Assembly: GCA_000320545.1 (NCBI GenBank)
Contig: ADNK01001163.1
Coordinates: forward strand, 1 to 25,000
Source: Bigelowiella natans CCMP2755
Lineage: Eukaryota; Cercozoa; Chlorarachniophyceae
Length of the DNA stretch: 25,000 bases
Reading direction: 5' to 3'
Shown: positions 1 to 10,465 of the stretch, one piece after another
Layout: every line of letters starts with the position of its first letter
Position numbering within the stretch: the first letter of the stretch is position 1
Position numbers and translations under genes: made by a program
The notes under the pieces: generated by a model
Told to the model about the DNA's origin: nothing
The model's database searches: none
Seen by the model: the letters and a program-made list of their open reading frames with translations, nothing else

Positions 1-568
1 GAGGGGGGGGGGGGGGGCGAGGGAGGGGGGTTTTTTCTCCTCCCCGGGGTAAATCACAACAAACAAACGCCCTTTTCGGGAAAATAAGGCTCCTCTAAAT
101 CCTCCCACCCCCACCGAGAAGAATTAACACTTTTCATAACCCGCCGGGGGTGGCTTTTCTAAACCGCGATTGGAAAATTTTTGTTCCCCACAAAAAATTT
201 TCAGGGAGCTGCGACGGGGTTTTTTTTCCCACCTGGAACCTTTTTTTTTTTTTTTGGGTGTGTGGGGGGTGGGGGGGGGGGGTGTTGGTGTGTGTTGGTC
301 TGTGTAGTACTGTAGAAAAAGTGGAGGAGGAGGATAAGAGATAAGTTGTATCTTATTTCACATCATTAAATTCACTAGTAAATGCTATCTCCCTCCTTTC
401 CTCCCTCTCTTTTTGCTTCGATCTTCTTTTAGTTTCTCCCGCTGATAAAATTAAAGCCTTTTGTTGTCTCTTTGTCTCCTTTGGTTGCTAAAACATGGAT
501 CAACATCATATGTGAACTAAACATCACAGTTGAGCATTGGAATGCGAGGAATGGCGTAGCTGCAGTAC
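1..568. other. Homopolymer-rich edge and non-coding leader
   Basis: The first 300 bases are dominated by long G and T runs (for example 3-17, 241-255 and 267-282). Together with C-rich patches they look like a low-quality or slippage-prone contig edge, or a G-quadruplex-prone tract. From about 340 the composition becomes ordinary. The only open frame in the first part begins at a GTG and encodes Phe/Gly/Trp runs, so I do not treat it as a gene. Nothing else recognisable is seen before the predicted first exon at 569. Confidence 0.6.
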
Positions 569-1105
569 ATGATGACGACGACGATGCTTTGCGAGAGTAA
601 GTAATATTGTACTAGTAGTGAAGCAGCATGGAGAATTCATGATATGATGATGACGATGATGATAATGTTGACAACTGAAATAGAACTTGGAATCAATAAA
701 GGAAGAAAAAATGTTGAAATGCCTTTAGTCGGACGACACTTTGATAAAATAGAACATTATCAAACTCCTTCTCCTTATAGATCGAAACGACCGTCAAAAC
801 GTGCAAAACCTTCTGCTGTAGCAACAGCAGTACAAGCGCAATTATCACCAAAATCGACAGATGCTGCTTGTGGGCGAGAATCTATTACTATCACACGAGA
901 CGACCAGTCCTTGTCAAGTCAACCTTTCCCAAAAGAGCAGCAGCAGAAGCAGGCCCCAGTATTAGCATATCCTGGATGTTATGATGATATGATGCTGATA
1001 TATGCACAAATGCACAGTCGTGCTGCAGGTCATGGGGGGAGTGAAAGCAGACTTATGCCTAGGCATTGGACTGCAGCTACCATGATCGACGAAAAGGAGC
1101 TATAA
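569..1105 (+). CDS. Hypothetical protein, two predicted exons
   Basis: I do not recognise this protein. The model joins exon 1 (569-596, starting ATG-ATG-ACG) to exon 2 (627-1105). The donor is GTAAGT, the best splice donor in the window, and the acceptor is ...GAAGCAG. Phase 1 matches on both sides and gives 168 residues. The product begins with a Met/Thr-rich stretch and then has a basic segment (YRSKRPSKRAKP) that could act as a nuclear localisation signal. A Gln-rich patch follows, then a less biased C-terminal part containing YPGCYDDMMLIYAQMHSR. No domain, signal peptide or membrane segment is visible. The start is uncertain: if exon 1 is not real, the ORF can begin at the ATG cluster at 644. 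It ends convergent with the minus-strand gene at 1918-3466. Confidence 0.5.
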
Positions 1106-1917
1106 CCGAAGCCAAATTTTATTTATAAATGTTACGTCAAACAGATTTACATATTGATCATGAGCATATCGAAAGGAAGAAGACCAGCAGTCTAAGCGTT
1201 ATGTAGGTGTTTGTCATGCACGTACACTATTGCATCTCATAGCATGCACGACATGCGTGAGCATCTGTTTGGTTAGTCGCTCATGCAATGCCGCCTACGA
1301 CTGTGGTACATGAGATGTCCTGCTATATGAGTCACTAGCGACTATGGAAGCAATTCCCATTTTGCAAATGTTTCATTTCCGCCGGAACCCAATGCACATG
1401 CGCATGAAAGAAGTTGAAAAGTAATTACAATTCAAACCAACTCATATAGCCACCACTAGACCACGCGGCTCATGCATTCATGTGGGTGCACTGTAGCTAT
1501 GAAGGGCGCGCAATCGAATCAGCTCTTATTGTACATAACAAATATAATTTGAGCGCTATAGCCGCAGCTTTGCAAAGCTACATTAGGATGGTTTTCTGTT
1601 GAATAAAATTAAAATGTTCATTACATCCGTCTCATAATATAAAGCTGATCGAACGGTATGTGTGCCACATGTGGCTAGGTCAGTGTACACAATTTATATA
1701 AATGTATCGTAGGTAATACGGTTATTTGTTTGAAAAGGATAGAATTGCACATTAGTGTATAGCACAATGGAAAAGCTATACGTACATAAAAAGCGTACTA
1801 GGTGCTTATTACTTGCTAATCACATACATCGCAGCAACATTTATGCGACAGGGCTGAGCTCAGGATCTATCGGCAAATTCTTTAAATTACATGACTAAGG
1901 AATATAAGGATGTCAAA
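1106..1917. other. Gene-free interval between convergent genes
   Basis: No coding exon is supported here on either strand. The stretch has moderate AT content with several CATGCA and GCATGC words around 1210-1290 and 1470. It should hold the 3' untranslated regions of the genes on both sides. An AATAAA hexamer occurs near 1602, but it is too far from either stop codon to assign confidently. Confidence 0.5.
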
Positions 1918-3466
1918 CTATGATGAAGTTTCCTTCTTCTCCGTCTCCTTTTCTATGTACTCCTCGTCAGTGGATTCCTGGATTTAGAGAGATAATAATA
2001 TGATGGTGTTTCCCATTAGCTGGTTCAAATGGATAACTTTTGGTGGAATATCTTCATCATACCGCATATTCTTCGTCGACTTCTTCCGTCTCTATTACAT
2101 CTCCAGATTTCATTTTAGATTCTTGTTTATCGGAGAGTGTGTCTTCTAGCTTCTTAGAAGAGGATTTGAGTTGCTAAAATGCAAAATAAGCATGCATTCA
2201 ATAAGAGATTCTTCTAGAAATTCATAAATCACCTTCACAGAAACTCTTAGTTCTTCTTTCTCGTTTTTCCAGAGGTCGCTGGGTAGTATTATTGTTGTAA
2301 AGTGTTCAATATGTGACCAGCAGCATGTAAGATATCAAGCTTGTTGTGTTGTTGGAAAAGATACAATAGCTGCTGCGGCATCATTAGGAATACAAGTATA
2401 AACGTACCGTATCATGAGCGGATCGGCCATCAGAGTTTCCCCCATGTATAATTCCTTTTGTGATGGAGAAAAGCGAAAAGGTAGTAGCAAAAGTTATCTT
2501 ACATCTATTGATTAAGATCTTTATATCAAGAAAAGTCTAAAATGAGTTTATATTACTTGGTCTTCAAATGGAATATTGCTTTCAGACTGAACTGCAACCT
2601 TCAGGTGTTCAACCAGATTTCCCATTCGAAACTGCATGTGAAGACGCAAAGTAATGAGATAGAATTCTTGCAAGCCAAACTTTTTTTGAAATGTAGTCCT
2701 CATCCAGCTAGCATTTAAGGGTTACTTGTATCTCAACAATCAGTGAGCATTTGGTCTACTTTATCGTTTACCGTCTTTGTGAAAGATTTCTCTGATGGCA
2801 GCACAAAACAAACTTGAACCTCTGGCCCCAGCATTTTGAGTTCCTCCTGTTCACTGGGTGAGCGGTATTTATTACGCAGAGGCGTCTTAGCAGTCATTAT
2901 GAACTGACATAGAAGTAATAAGTACCGCAAGCATCTTGCTGCCTCCGCATCCTTAAGATCCAAAGAAAAGTTCATACGTCTGCAATCAAGTGAAAAAGTT
3001 GGGAGTGTCATTTTATGTAATTCTATGTGCATGTATACGTATAATGTTCGCTTTGTTCATTAAATTGATATTCTGATGAACTGCAAGCAGAGCCTCAATT
3101 GTAACAGAAGCTCATATAGCAGTGTTGTACAGTCTGAACTCAACGAAAGTGTGCGTAGGTTGGGACCTTGGTGGAGGTCCCTGAGAAAGGCAGGTAGGAC
3201 ACGAAGATGATGATAAACTAATGTTATTATTGCTTGAGTGTGTTCCTTCGATTTTCTTCGTAGAACACCCATTTTGTTCAAGTCGCAGATTCAAAATGTG
3301 GATCATTTCATATTTTTACCGTAAGACTGCAGAGTTCCCTTCTTTGATCGGCTACACTCCGAATAAATTCCGAGATTTTTGGATCTGCTGTGATTGTAAC
3401 ATTTCGACCGTATGCATTTGATTTGTTCTGAGCCTTGTGTGTATGTCTCTCTGGACAAATACCCAT
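1918..3466 (-). CDS. Ubiquitin-like domain protein, eight predicted exons
   Basis: Reconstructed on the minus strand as exons 3466-3320, 3180-3131, 2979-2772, 2631-2557, 2454-2408, 2278-2233, 2173-2063 and 1977-1918. All junctions are GT-AG and phase-compatible, giving 744 nt and 247 residues. Residues 118-191 read as a ubiquitin-like beta-grasp domain: strand EVQVCFVLP, hairpin to KTFRMGN, helix LVEHLKVAVQSES, then the NIPFEDQ turn in the place of ubiquitin GIPPDQQ, strand ELYMGETL, and final strand EELRVSVK. No C-terminal GG is present; the domain runs into a charged Lys/Glu tail (192-247) ending KKETSS. It therefore looks like a built-in adaptor domain rather than a conjugated modifier. 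The N-terminal 65 residues and the helical part at about 67-116 are unrecognised. The weakest junction is the donor at 3131 (CT before GTACAA). Start chosen: the ATG at 3466, since the frame further upstream soon meets a stop. Confidence 0.7.
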
Positions 3467-3886
3467 CGTATTACTTCCTAAGCCATGGAATCCAAGGCTG
3501 GGAGTTCCCACTTAATTTGAGATGTTTTAAGTACCGTATTTCTTGTTCATTTGAACAATTCTATTTTGTCTCAATAGTTTAAAGTAGGGGAAGTAGAGCG
3601 AAGACTACACAAAGCACTACATTTTTCCCACATTAATACTGAATCTTGCTATACGCTATTAGCTTGTGGTGAGGAACAGGAAAATTGTTGAAAGTACGAC
3701 AACAAAAATATGTTTATTTTAGATTAAAATGTAGGGTAATTCTACCAGTACGACAGACTTTTTAGTATTCCAGGTCTACAAATTAATTTTTGAGTGCTTC
3801 TTCGCATCCCCCTCCCAGTAGAATTACAAACAAGTCAGGTGACATTTGGAAGAATCGTTGTGCAGGGAACAGCGGAGAACGTAGGG
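3467..3886. promoter_or_regulatory. Shared upstream region of two divergent genes
   Basis: This 420-base interval separates the start codons of the minus-strand ubiquitin-like gene (3466) and the plus-strand prion-like gene (3887). It must hold the promoters and 5' leaders of both. I see no clear TATA box. The pyrimidine-rich CCCCCTCCCAG near 3809-3819 could be the acceptor of a 5'-leader intron of the plus gene. The frame of the plus gene stays open upstream to about 3794, but the ATG at 3887 is the first Met and is preferred. Confidence 0.4.
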
Positions 3887-6057
3887 ATGGCGTCATACCA
3901 GGGTTATTACGGTTCCCAACAGCCGCAACACTCTGAATCTCAGCAGGCAAGGGGAGGGCAGCAAGGTTACCAGCAGCAGCAGCAAACTACTCCATATCAA
4001 TACCAGCAATACGGAACACAGGCAGCAGGCGCCCAGGGACAAATCTATGGGCAACAACCTCCACAACAGGTTATCAAGGACCTTTAAACCACCATTCATT
4101 TTTATGACATCCTTCCAAGCTTAATAGATAGGAAGCGGCAACAAATTTACCTCATCGTACTCACATTACTCTTTCTGATATAATTTGTGACTATGATCAA
4201 CAGGCCGGCGCCTTTGCACAGCAGCACGCTGGTGCTTATGGACAACACCATAATCTGACCACGTCCACTTCTACTGGATATGGCAGCCAACATAGCAGTG
4301 GTGGTCACGGTGTGGGGTACAACGTTTACGGTGCATCATCAATGTCATCTGCCGCCGGGAATGGACCTGGATCTTCCCAGAGCTATGGATTGAATAATGC
4401 CTCGCAGCATGAACGTAGGCGAGAATCTCATGGCAGCGGAGGCCATCATAATCCGGAGTATATATCCGTTTCTCGGATCCCAAGACCACCAGCCAATCCT
4501 AGTGGTCCAACTCTTCCTCCCACACTCGATACCTACAACAACAACAACAACAATAATAATAATAGAGGAGGAGGAGGAGGAGGAGGAGGAGGAGGAGGAG
4601 GAGGACGGGACAACTATGACTACCAACGTCCATACAAACGTCCGCGTTACAAATCTCAACGTGGACGTCGTTATCGAGGTGGTGGGGATAATAGAGGGGA
4701 GCGGGACGGTAGTGATTACTATCACTCTCGTAACAACGGCGGTTATCATCAAGGTGGTGGTGGCGGCGGGGGTAGTAGTGGTCGTGGTGACAACAGAGAT
4801 CATCATCATCATAATCATAATCATCATCACCGTCGTGACCGTAGTGACTATCGAGATGGAACCCATAGAGATAATAGCAGCGGCCGGGACCGCTATCGGG
4901 ATCACCGTGGAGATAGAGGAGGAGGATCGTTGGAAGGAGACTCTCCACGCTCATCATCAAAAAGTGGTGGTTCAAGATATATTAGAAGTTTGTCTCCGTC
5001 ACCTCTACTTCGCCCTCGGAAAAACAAAAATCTTGGTAATCTCGGCACGCTTTCGGAGAGAAAAGCGAGAACATCAAGCAGGGGTGAACTAGGTGGAGGG
5101 GGAATAATACGGCCAGTATTGGAAGCCATTTACGATCTGATAGATGCCAGGAAACAAATGATGCGGGTGGCTAAACAGCAGCGAGCGTATAAACCTCGAT
5201 CATCTTCTTTGAAGAGAAGGAGAAGGAGAGATCCTGACTTCAAAGTTGAAAATAGTAGTAGCACCAATGCAGCACCACCAGCACCAACCGTAGAAATAGG
5301 CGTGAAAAGTGAGGGTGGCGACGAGAAGAGGAAGAAGAAGAAAAAGAAGAAGAAGAAGAAGGGTATGACTGACAACGCATCAGCAGATACGAATGGAACT
5401 GGAGGAATGGGTGAAGATGGTGGTGGTGGTGGTGGTGGTAGTGGTAGTGGTAGTGGTAGCGACATCGACGGGGAAAAAAAAGGAGGAGAAACTCAAATCA
5501 CAGCAGCAGCAGCAGGAGGAGGAGGAGGAGGAGGAGGAGGAGGAGGAGGAGGAGGAATGACTGATAAAGATCTCGTTGATGATGATGCTGTAAGAAATGG
5601 CGTGAAGGACAAACAAGGGTTGGGAGATGTGGTTGGCATCAAGGTTGATGAGGCAGAGGAGGAGGAGAAGGGCCAAGAGGAAATGGAAATAGAAACAAAC
5701 GCCCAAAAAGAAGTTGACGACGACCATATTCCTAGTCTTTCAGATGGCCATGGTTCACCAGCAGCTGACTCAAAAAAAGAAGCATTGGTGGTACCTGAGG
5801 ACAAACAAAACACCAGTGTCAAAAAGGAGGAGGAGAAGGGGGCAGAAGAAGAGAAAGCAGTAGGGAAAATGAAGGAAGAAGGGATGGATGAAGAAGGTAT
5901 CCATGACTCTACTAGTGATCATGACGGCAACAACTTTGGTTGGAGCGTTGAGAAAGTACTAAAAGCTTATCGTTTGGTGAAACTTGCTTTGGATCAAATC
6001 ACATCCCCAAGACAAATCAAGCATGTAGATCGAGATGCGGTATTAATATATCCATAA
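3887..6057 (+). CDS. Prion-like (FUS/EWS-type) RGG-rich protein; possibly the 5' half of the gene ending at 10465
   Basis: Exon 1 is 3887-4069 and exon 2 runs from 4204 (intron GTTATC...CAACAG, phase 0). If the stop at 6055-6057 is used the product has 678 residues. Residues 1 to about 140 are Q/Y/G/S-rich (MASYQGYYGSQQPQ, QYQQYGTQ, GYGSQHSS), like the self-associating low-complexity domains of FUS, EWSR1 and TAF15. Next come a poly-Asn/poly-Gly tract, Arg-Gly segments (RGRRYRGGGDNRGERDG), a His-rich run, Arg/Asp-Tyr repeats (RDRYRDHRGDRGG), poly-Lys, more poly-Gly and a Glu/Lys-rich acidic part. Two helical islands stand out: VLEAIYDLIDARKQMM and VEKVLKAYRLVKLALDQI. There is no RRM and no zinc finger, so it is not a FUS orthologue. 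RNA binding and condensate formation are inferred from composition only. A donor at 6025 (GTAGAT, phase 0) could instead splice into the exon at 6394. Confidence 0.7.
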
Positions 6058-6189
6058 ATTCCCTAATGTTTAGTAGATTATTAGACGATTAGTAGCTTAC
6101 TGCTACCTTTCTCCTCCTACTACATTATTGACAGAGAGAAAGCTTTTCTCATCACATTCTCATCTGTAGTTCGGAATATCTACACCATG

Positions 6190-6191
6190 CA

Positions 6192-6226
<35 letters not shown>

Positions 6227-6315
6227 ACTCTCGATTCTCCTTCTTTCTCTTTCTCTCCCTCTCTCTCTTTCTCTCTCTTTCCCCCCCTCTTTCCTCTTTC
6301 TGTCTTGTTTGTCAG
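6190..6315 (+). repeat. (CTA)n repeat followed by a long polypyrimidine tract
   Basis: About thirteen CTA units are followed by nearly 80 bases of C and T, ending TTTGTCAG at 6315. On the plus strand the tract has the character of the 3' end of an intron. A second, closer acceptor (run of nine C, then CTTCCAATTAG at 6393) opens the frame that is coding downstream. This fits an intron running from 6025 to 6393. Confidence 0.6.
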
Positions 6316-6393
6316 CACTATTTTTATCTCACCATACTTTTCCATCGTTATTGGTTATCAATGTCGCGGTGCTGCCCCCCCCCTTCCAATTAG

Positions 6394-6978
6394 CTCTACA
6401 TATGTTTCACGCGGAGAATCTTCGTCCCTGCGGTTGCTGGGTCTTCATCGCTTCTATGGGCTGCTACTGCAGATATTCTTGACAAGCTAGGAGAACGGGA
6501 TTTCTTCACTCCCAATCAGGTAGTACCAAGAGGAGGAGGAGGTGTATATGATGTTCAGTATTAGGCTAGTGATGACGATCCTGCTTATCTATCTTTTTAA
6601 TGTTGTTGTAATAACAACAAGTTATTCTTTCCTAACAAAAGAAACGGGTGGTAACGAATTTATCTCGATCTTGCCAATGGTTGGGAGATGGGCTGGGGAC
6701 CTTGGAAGAGGAAAAGGAGGACGGTGACGACGAGGAGGATGCTAGTAGAACGGCTATGGAAACTTCAGACATATTTGACAACGCAGGATGGATAATAGAT
6801 AAACTAGCGGATGTAATAGCATATAAGTTCTCCGCAACTAACATTCAAGGGGGAAATAAGGTGGTACTACTTACTAACTTCACTACTTCAAGATATGTCG
6901 TTTGGTGGTGGTGCTTTGTCTATCAAAAGTAGGAGGACTCAATGTACATGTTGCTTGTTCTCCCCTCCGCCCCATTCC

Positions 6979-7027
<49 letters not shown>

Positions 7028-7091
7028 CTTGTTGTTATCTGTTTCTCCATCATTGTCTTCTTCATCCTTATCGTTGTTATATATAATGCAC

Positions 7092-7122
<31 letters not shown>

Positions 7123-8765
7123 GATTGATGTAGACGAGTAAGGCACAGAAGAAAAGGAAACGGAAGGCACGAGAAGCCGCGAAGGTTGTAGTCAAAAAAG
7201 AACAAGCAAGGGAGAGAGAGGGAGGAGTCAGCAAACACGACGAGGATGGCGGGTGGAGGGAGGAAAGTGATTATTTATAATAGAAGGGGAATGAACATTG
7301 ATGCTTCGACAACAAACATCATCTTCAAATATTACACACACACACACACACATCAACACATAATCATCACCATCATCATCATCTTCGTCGTCATCGTCAT
7401 CGTCGTATATTCTTGCTCAGGCTGGAGCCGACCGTTCAGGCATGAATCCTCCTCTTATTCAACCGACTGAAAATCCTGAGGAGCATACGTTAGCAAGTGT
7501 GCATCAGCTCTTACGCGTTATTTTCTCCCTTCAAATCCCGGCATTGACTCAGCGGTATCTGGCTTTTCTCTCCGATCCAAATCTCACCCATTTGCAGATG
7601 CCATGTAGCAGTGGTCCACCTCCTAAGCGTATATCATCACTGACTTACCACAATAACGTTCATATTCCAATTATGGTAAATAGTATAGACGATGACGGTG
7701 ATAGAAAAAAGAGAGGGTTACTACCTCATCAGCGGCGGCAGAAACAACAAGCAAAAAAGACTACTACTGCTACTGCAGATAAATCATCTAAGGAATGTTA
7801 TTCTTTGGAGGATGCCGACCACCCTGAAGGCAATCTTGCAGCTGCGACATCATCAAATGAGAAAAAAACTTCCAACTTAAACGATGGCTTAATTTTTCCT
7901 CGACATTACAACTCTAAATTTGCCCTTGCGGTACTGTGTGAACTTTATGAAGCTCCGGAAAGACTACGACGCTCAGACCCTTGGCTGTTACGGCTACGGG
8001 ATCAATGGGAGATGGCTATTGCAAGAGATGGTGATTTTGTAATTCCTACTTTCTCAATGAGCTCAAACACTATCCCTGGAAATTCGAATCGTGCAGCTTC
8101 CCCAAGAACTGTTTACTCATTTTTGAAGATAAGTGCAGGGCCTACTTTGGCCCGAAGTGAACGCCTGCTTAATCTATGCTATACTGATTTCTCGAGATGG
8201 CTTGTTAAGCAGCGCAAACTTGTAGTAGCAGCTGCTCATTCAGGTGGTGGTAGTGGTAGTGGTGGGACAACAGCAGCCAGAGGAGGAGGAGGAGGAGGAG
8301 GAGGAGGAGGAGGAGGAGCCTATCAACCTTCATCTTCTTCTTCTACTACTACTGCTTCTACTACTTCATTCGTATCACCAATGACGGTCTTGCCACCGCC
8401 GATATCAGCACCACCACCACCAAGCTTAGAAAATAGACATTCATGTGTTTGCAATTATGATCCAATCCAGCGGCTACTAGCTCTAAGATGTGAGGGTCTA
8501 CCTGAGGAATGGGCAAATCATTTAAAAGCTAAACCATTGGCAGCAAGTCGCTACTGCCCACTCACCCCTCCAAATGTCTTCAACTGGAAAATCCCTTCAA
8601 AACGCTTGCAAGCAGCCGTAAAAGCTGCGAAGGAGCTTGCAAGAGGAGGAGGAGGGAAAACGACGAGGAAAAGCAAGATTTCCATACCATCAGTGGTCTT
8701 TGATGCATGTGGCTTTCGATGGTTCCTACAAGTTAAAGCAGCGGTTTATAATCATAATAACAATG

Positions 8766-8799
<34 letters not shown>

Positions 8800-8856
8800 C
8801 TCAGCAACTACAGCAGCAGGTGATGAACGCAAAGCAGTGGGCACAGTAGGAAGCAG

Positions 8857-8890
<34 letters not shown>

Positions 8891-10465
8891 GCCACCACCA
8901 CCAGAAACACAGCAGCAGATGGCGACGAGGAGGAGGAGGAAGAGCTGGGTAGTAAAGGCTGTTTCTTGATATACCTTCACCGCGAGAAGTCACCCGCGCT
9001 ACCTGCGACTTGGGTAGCTCCTGTGGATTTACAGGTTTCGATTATAGACCACTCATCGTCATCGTCGTCGTCAGCAATGTCGCAGGAGGGTGGGGGAGGA
9101 GATATGGTGAGAAAAACGAGTAGTAGTGAAGGTAGTAATATGGATAAAAGAAAAGATGGCAAGAACAAGCAAACTGTGGAGAAAACCAAAGATGGTGACA
9201 ACGAGCAAGCTTTGGGTAAATCCACCAGCACTGGCACCATCAATGATGTCGAGGCGAAGCAAAGCAATGTTAGCAACAACACTACTACTATTACTACCAC
9301 TACCACTGAGACGACGACGACGAGTCCTCCGGAGCCAAGCACTTGTTCTTCCACTACCGCCGCCTTCAAGTGTGAGGGCCAAAATTCTATGGTTGATGGA
9401 CTGTATGGTTTCTGTGCGGGTGAATTTGATGCCAGCATAGTTAATTCGAATTCAAGGTGATGGTGATGGTGGTAGTGGTGGTGGTGGTGGTGGTGGTGGT
9501 GGTGGTGGTGGTTAACCCTAATTGATGAATTTAGAACTGATGCACACTAAATGCATCTAAATACATGCAATACAATGTTTACCCGCTCCCTAACCCTTCT
9601 GCTCCTCCTCCTCGTCGTCGTCGTTTATAGGTTCGTGAGAAATGGTGATGGTCTTGTTCACCTTCGACTTGAAATAAGTCTTGATCCTGGACTGGCCATT
9701 ATAATCAATCATGCGATTGGGGATTTCGCAAACCACGCACAACAACTTAAAACATGGGTGATCAAGGTGGAAAAGGCATCTGGAAAGAGTGATATCAACG
9801 TATTGGATTCTCCATCTCCACTATCCGAAGAAAATAACAAAATTCTCCAAGCACCTGGTCCATTATTTGCGTATCTAGACCTTCCTTCGATGTTAAGAAT
9901 AGCGCGAAATGATGCTTTGAACGTCCGCGACGAAGGTCAAATTCTTGAGACTATGGTCGTATGGGTTCAGCATTCAATTCCGTTCAGAGATGTATCCGAG
10001 GCGACGCGTAAAACAGCGTTATCCAAGCTCATAGGTTATATTCGTTTCAAAAATATGAGTTACGCCTCCCTGAAGGCAATAGCAAGTTGTCAGTTGCTAC
10101 GGGATCAAGATTTGGTGAAGAAATATGGCAATGATTGTCTGACAAGGGACGAGAAACAAGGGGGCATCATCTTCAGTACCCAACAAGGAGAGGCAGCAGT
10201 CCTTGAAGGTAAATCAATAGTTCCAGGTTGCGACTCTCAGATTGGAGCAAGCACTGTTTTTGGATCCAAGTACATCGAAATGAAAGCTGAGATCGATTCA
10301 TTAAAAAAGGCCAAAATTAAGTTGGAAGATCAAGTCAAAACCATGGCCAGCGCACTGGTACATGTAATGACCACACCCAACGGCTCATTGAATAGCGAAG
10401 GGAAGAAGTTGCTTGGCAAATTAAAGGAGGTTACGATGCAAAATTGTAAGCATGATGCACATTGA
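6394..10465 (+). CDS. MATH-BACK domain protein with coiled-coil C-terminus, multi-exon
   Basis: Predicted exons: 6394-6519, 6642-6860, 7134-7266, 7440-9456 and 9631-10465; phases agree at each junction. Alternatives for the third intron are a donor at 7185 or 7227 with the acceptor at 7420. The MATH (TRAF-like) fold is recognisable in pieces: FNWKIPSKR (about 8577), VVFDACGFRWFLQVKAAV, then after an Asn/Thr insert CFLIYLHREKSPALPATWVAPVDLQVSIIDHS, and after a Ser/Gly/Thr insert FCAGEFDASI and FVRNGDGLVHLRLEISL across the last intron. BACK follows at about 9860-10130 (LDLPSMLRIARNDALNV, ILETMVVWVQ, IRFKNMSYASLKAI). A coiled coil (MKAEIDSLKKAKIKLEDQV) lies near the end. In relatives MATH or BTB-BACK proteins serve as Cullin-3 substrate adaptors. 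No BTB is seen between MATH and BACK, so that role is unproven. The first exon has no Met, so it is probably continuous with 3887-6057 (about 1777 residues in total). Confidence 0.7.
6980..7024 (+). repeat. (CT)n microsatellite in intron
   Basis: About 22 CT units lie inside the predicted intron 6861-7133 of the MATH-BACK locus. The tract is likely to vary in length and could serve as a pyrimidine tract. A GGTGGT run and the acceptor TTGATGTAG (7133) follow further downstream. Confidence 0.85.
8764..8890 (+). repeat. Coding AAT and ACT trinucleotide repeats within the MATH domain
   Basis: An AAT run (about 8764-8798) encodes poly-Asn and an ACT run (8857-8890) encodes poly-Thr. Both fall between two predicted MATH beta-strands (FRWFLQVKAAV and GCFLIYLHRE), where a surface loop can tolerate length change. 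Other in-frame tracts in the same locus are GGA/poly-Gly at about 4563-4603, 5516-5556 and 8281-8318, and AAG/poly-Lys at about 5330-5361. Confidence 0.8.
9475..9512 (+). repeat. (GTG)n repeat at the 5' side of the last intron
   Basis: A GTG trinucleotide repeat lies just inside the intron 9457-9630, shortly after its donor (GTGATG). It continues the GGTGAT/GGTGGT pattern that contains the donor, so cryptic donors are present all along the tract. Confidence 0.85.

Noticed and set aside
150-344. 64-codon open frame in the G/T-rich edge
   Set aside because: Starts at GTG, encodes homopolymer-driven Phe and Gly runs, and lies in possibly unreliable sequence.
4345-5822. Several long open frames on the minus strand and in other plus frames
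   Set aside because: They are antisense or frame-shifted readings of GGA, GAT and CAT repeats of the prion-like gene. Their products are Ser, Val, Ile or Pro runs with no domain.
6187-6393. ATG-initiated frame starting with poly-Leu
   Set aside because: Product of the (CTA)n repeat and a polypyrimidine tract. It stops at 6391 and looks like an intron end rather than a signal peptide.
7442-9460. Treating the 672-codon frame as a complete gene
   Set aside because: Its end (TCAAG before GTGATG) is a splice donor whose phase matches the exon at 9631, and the MATH domain is completed only after splicing.
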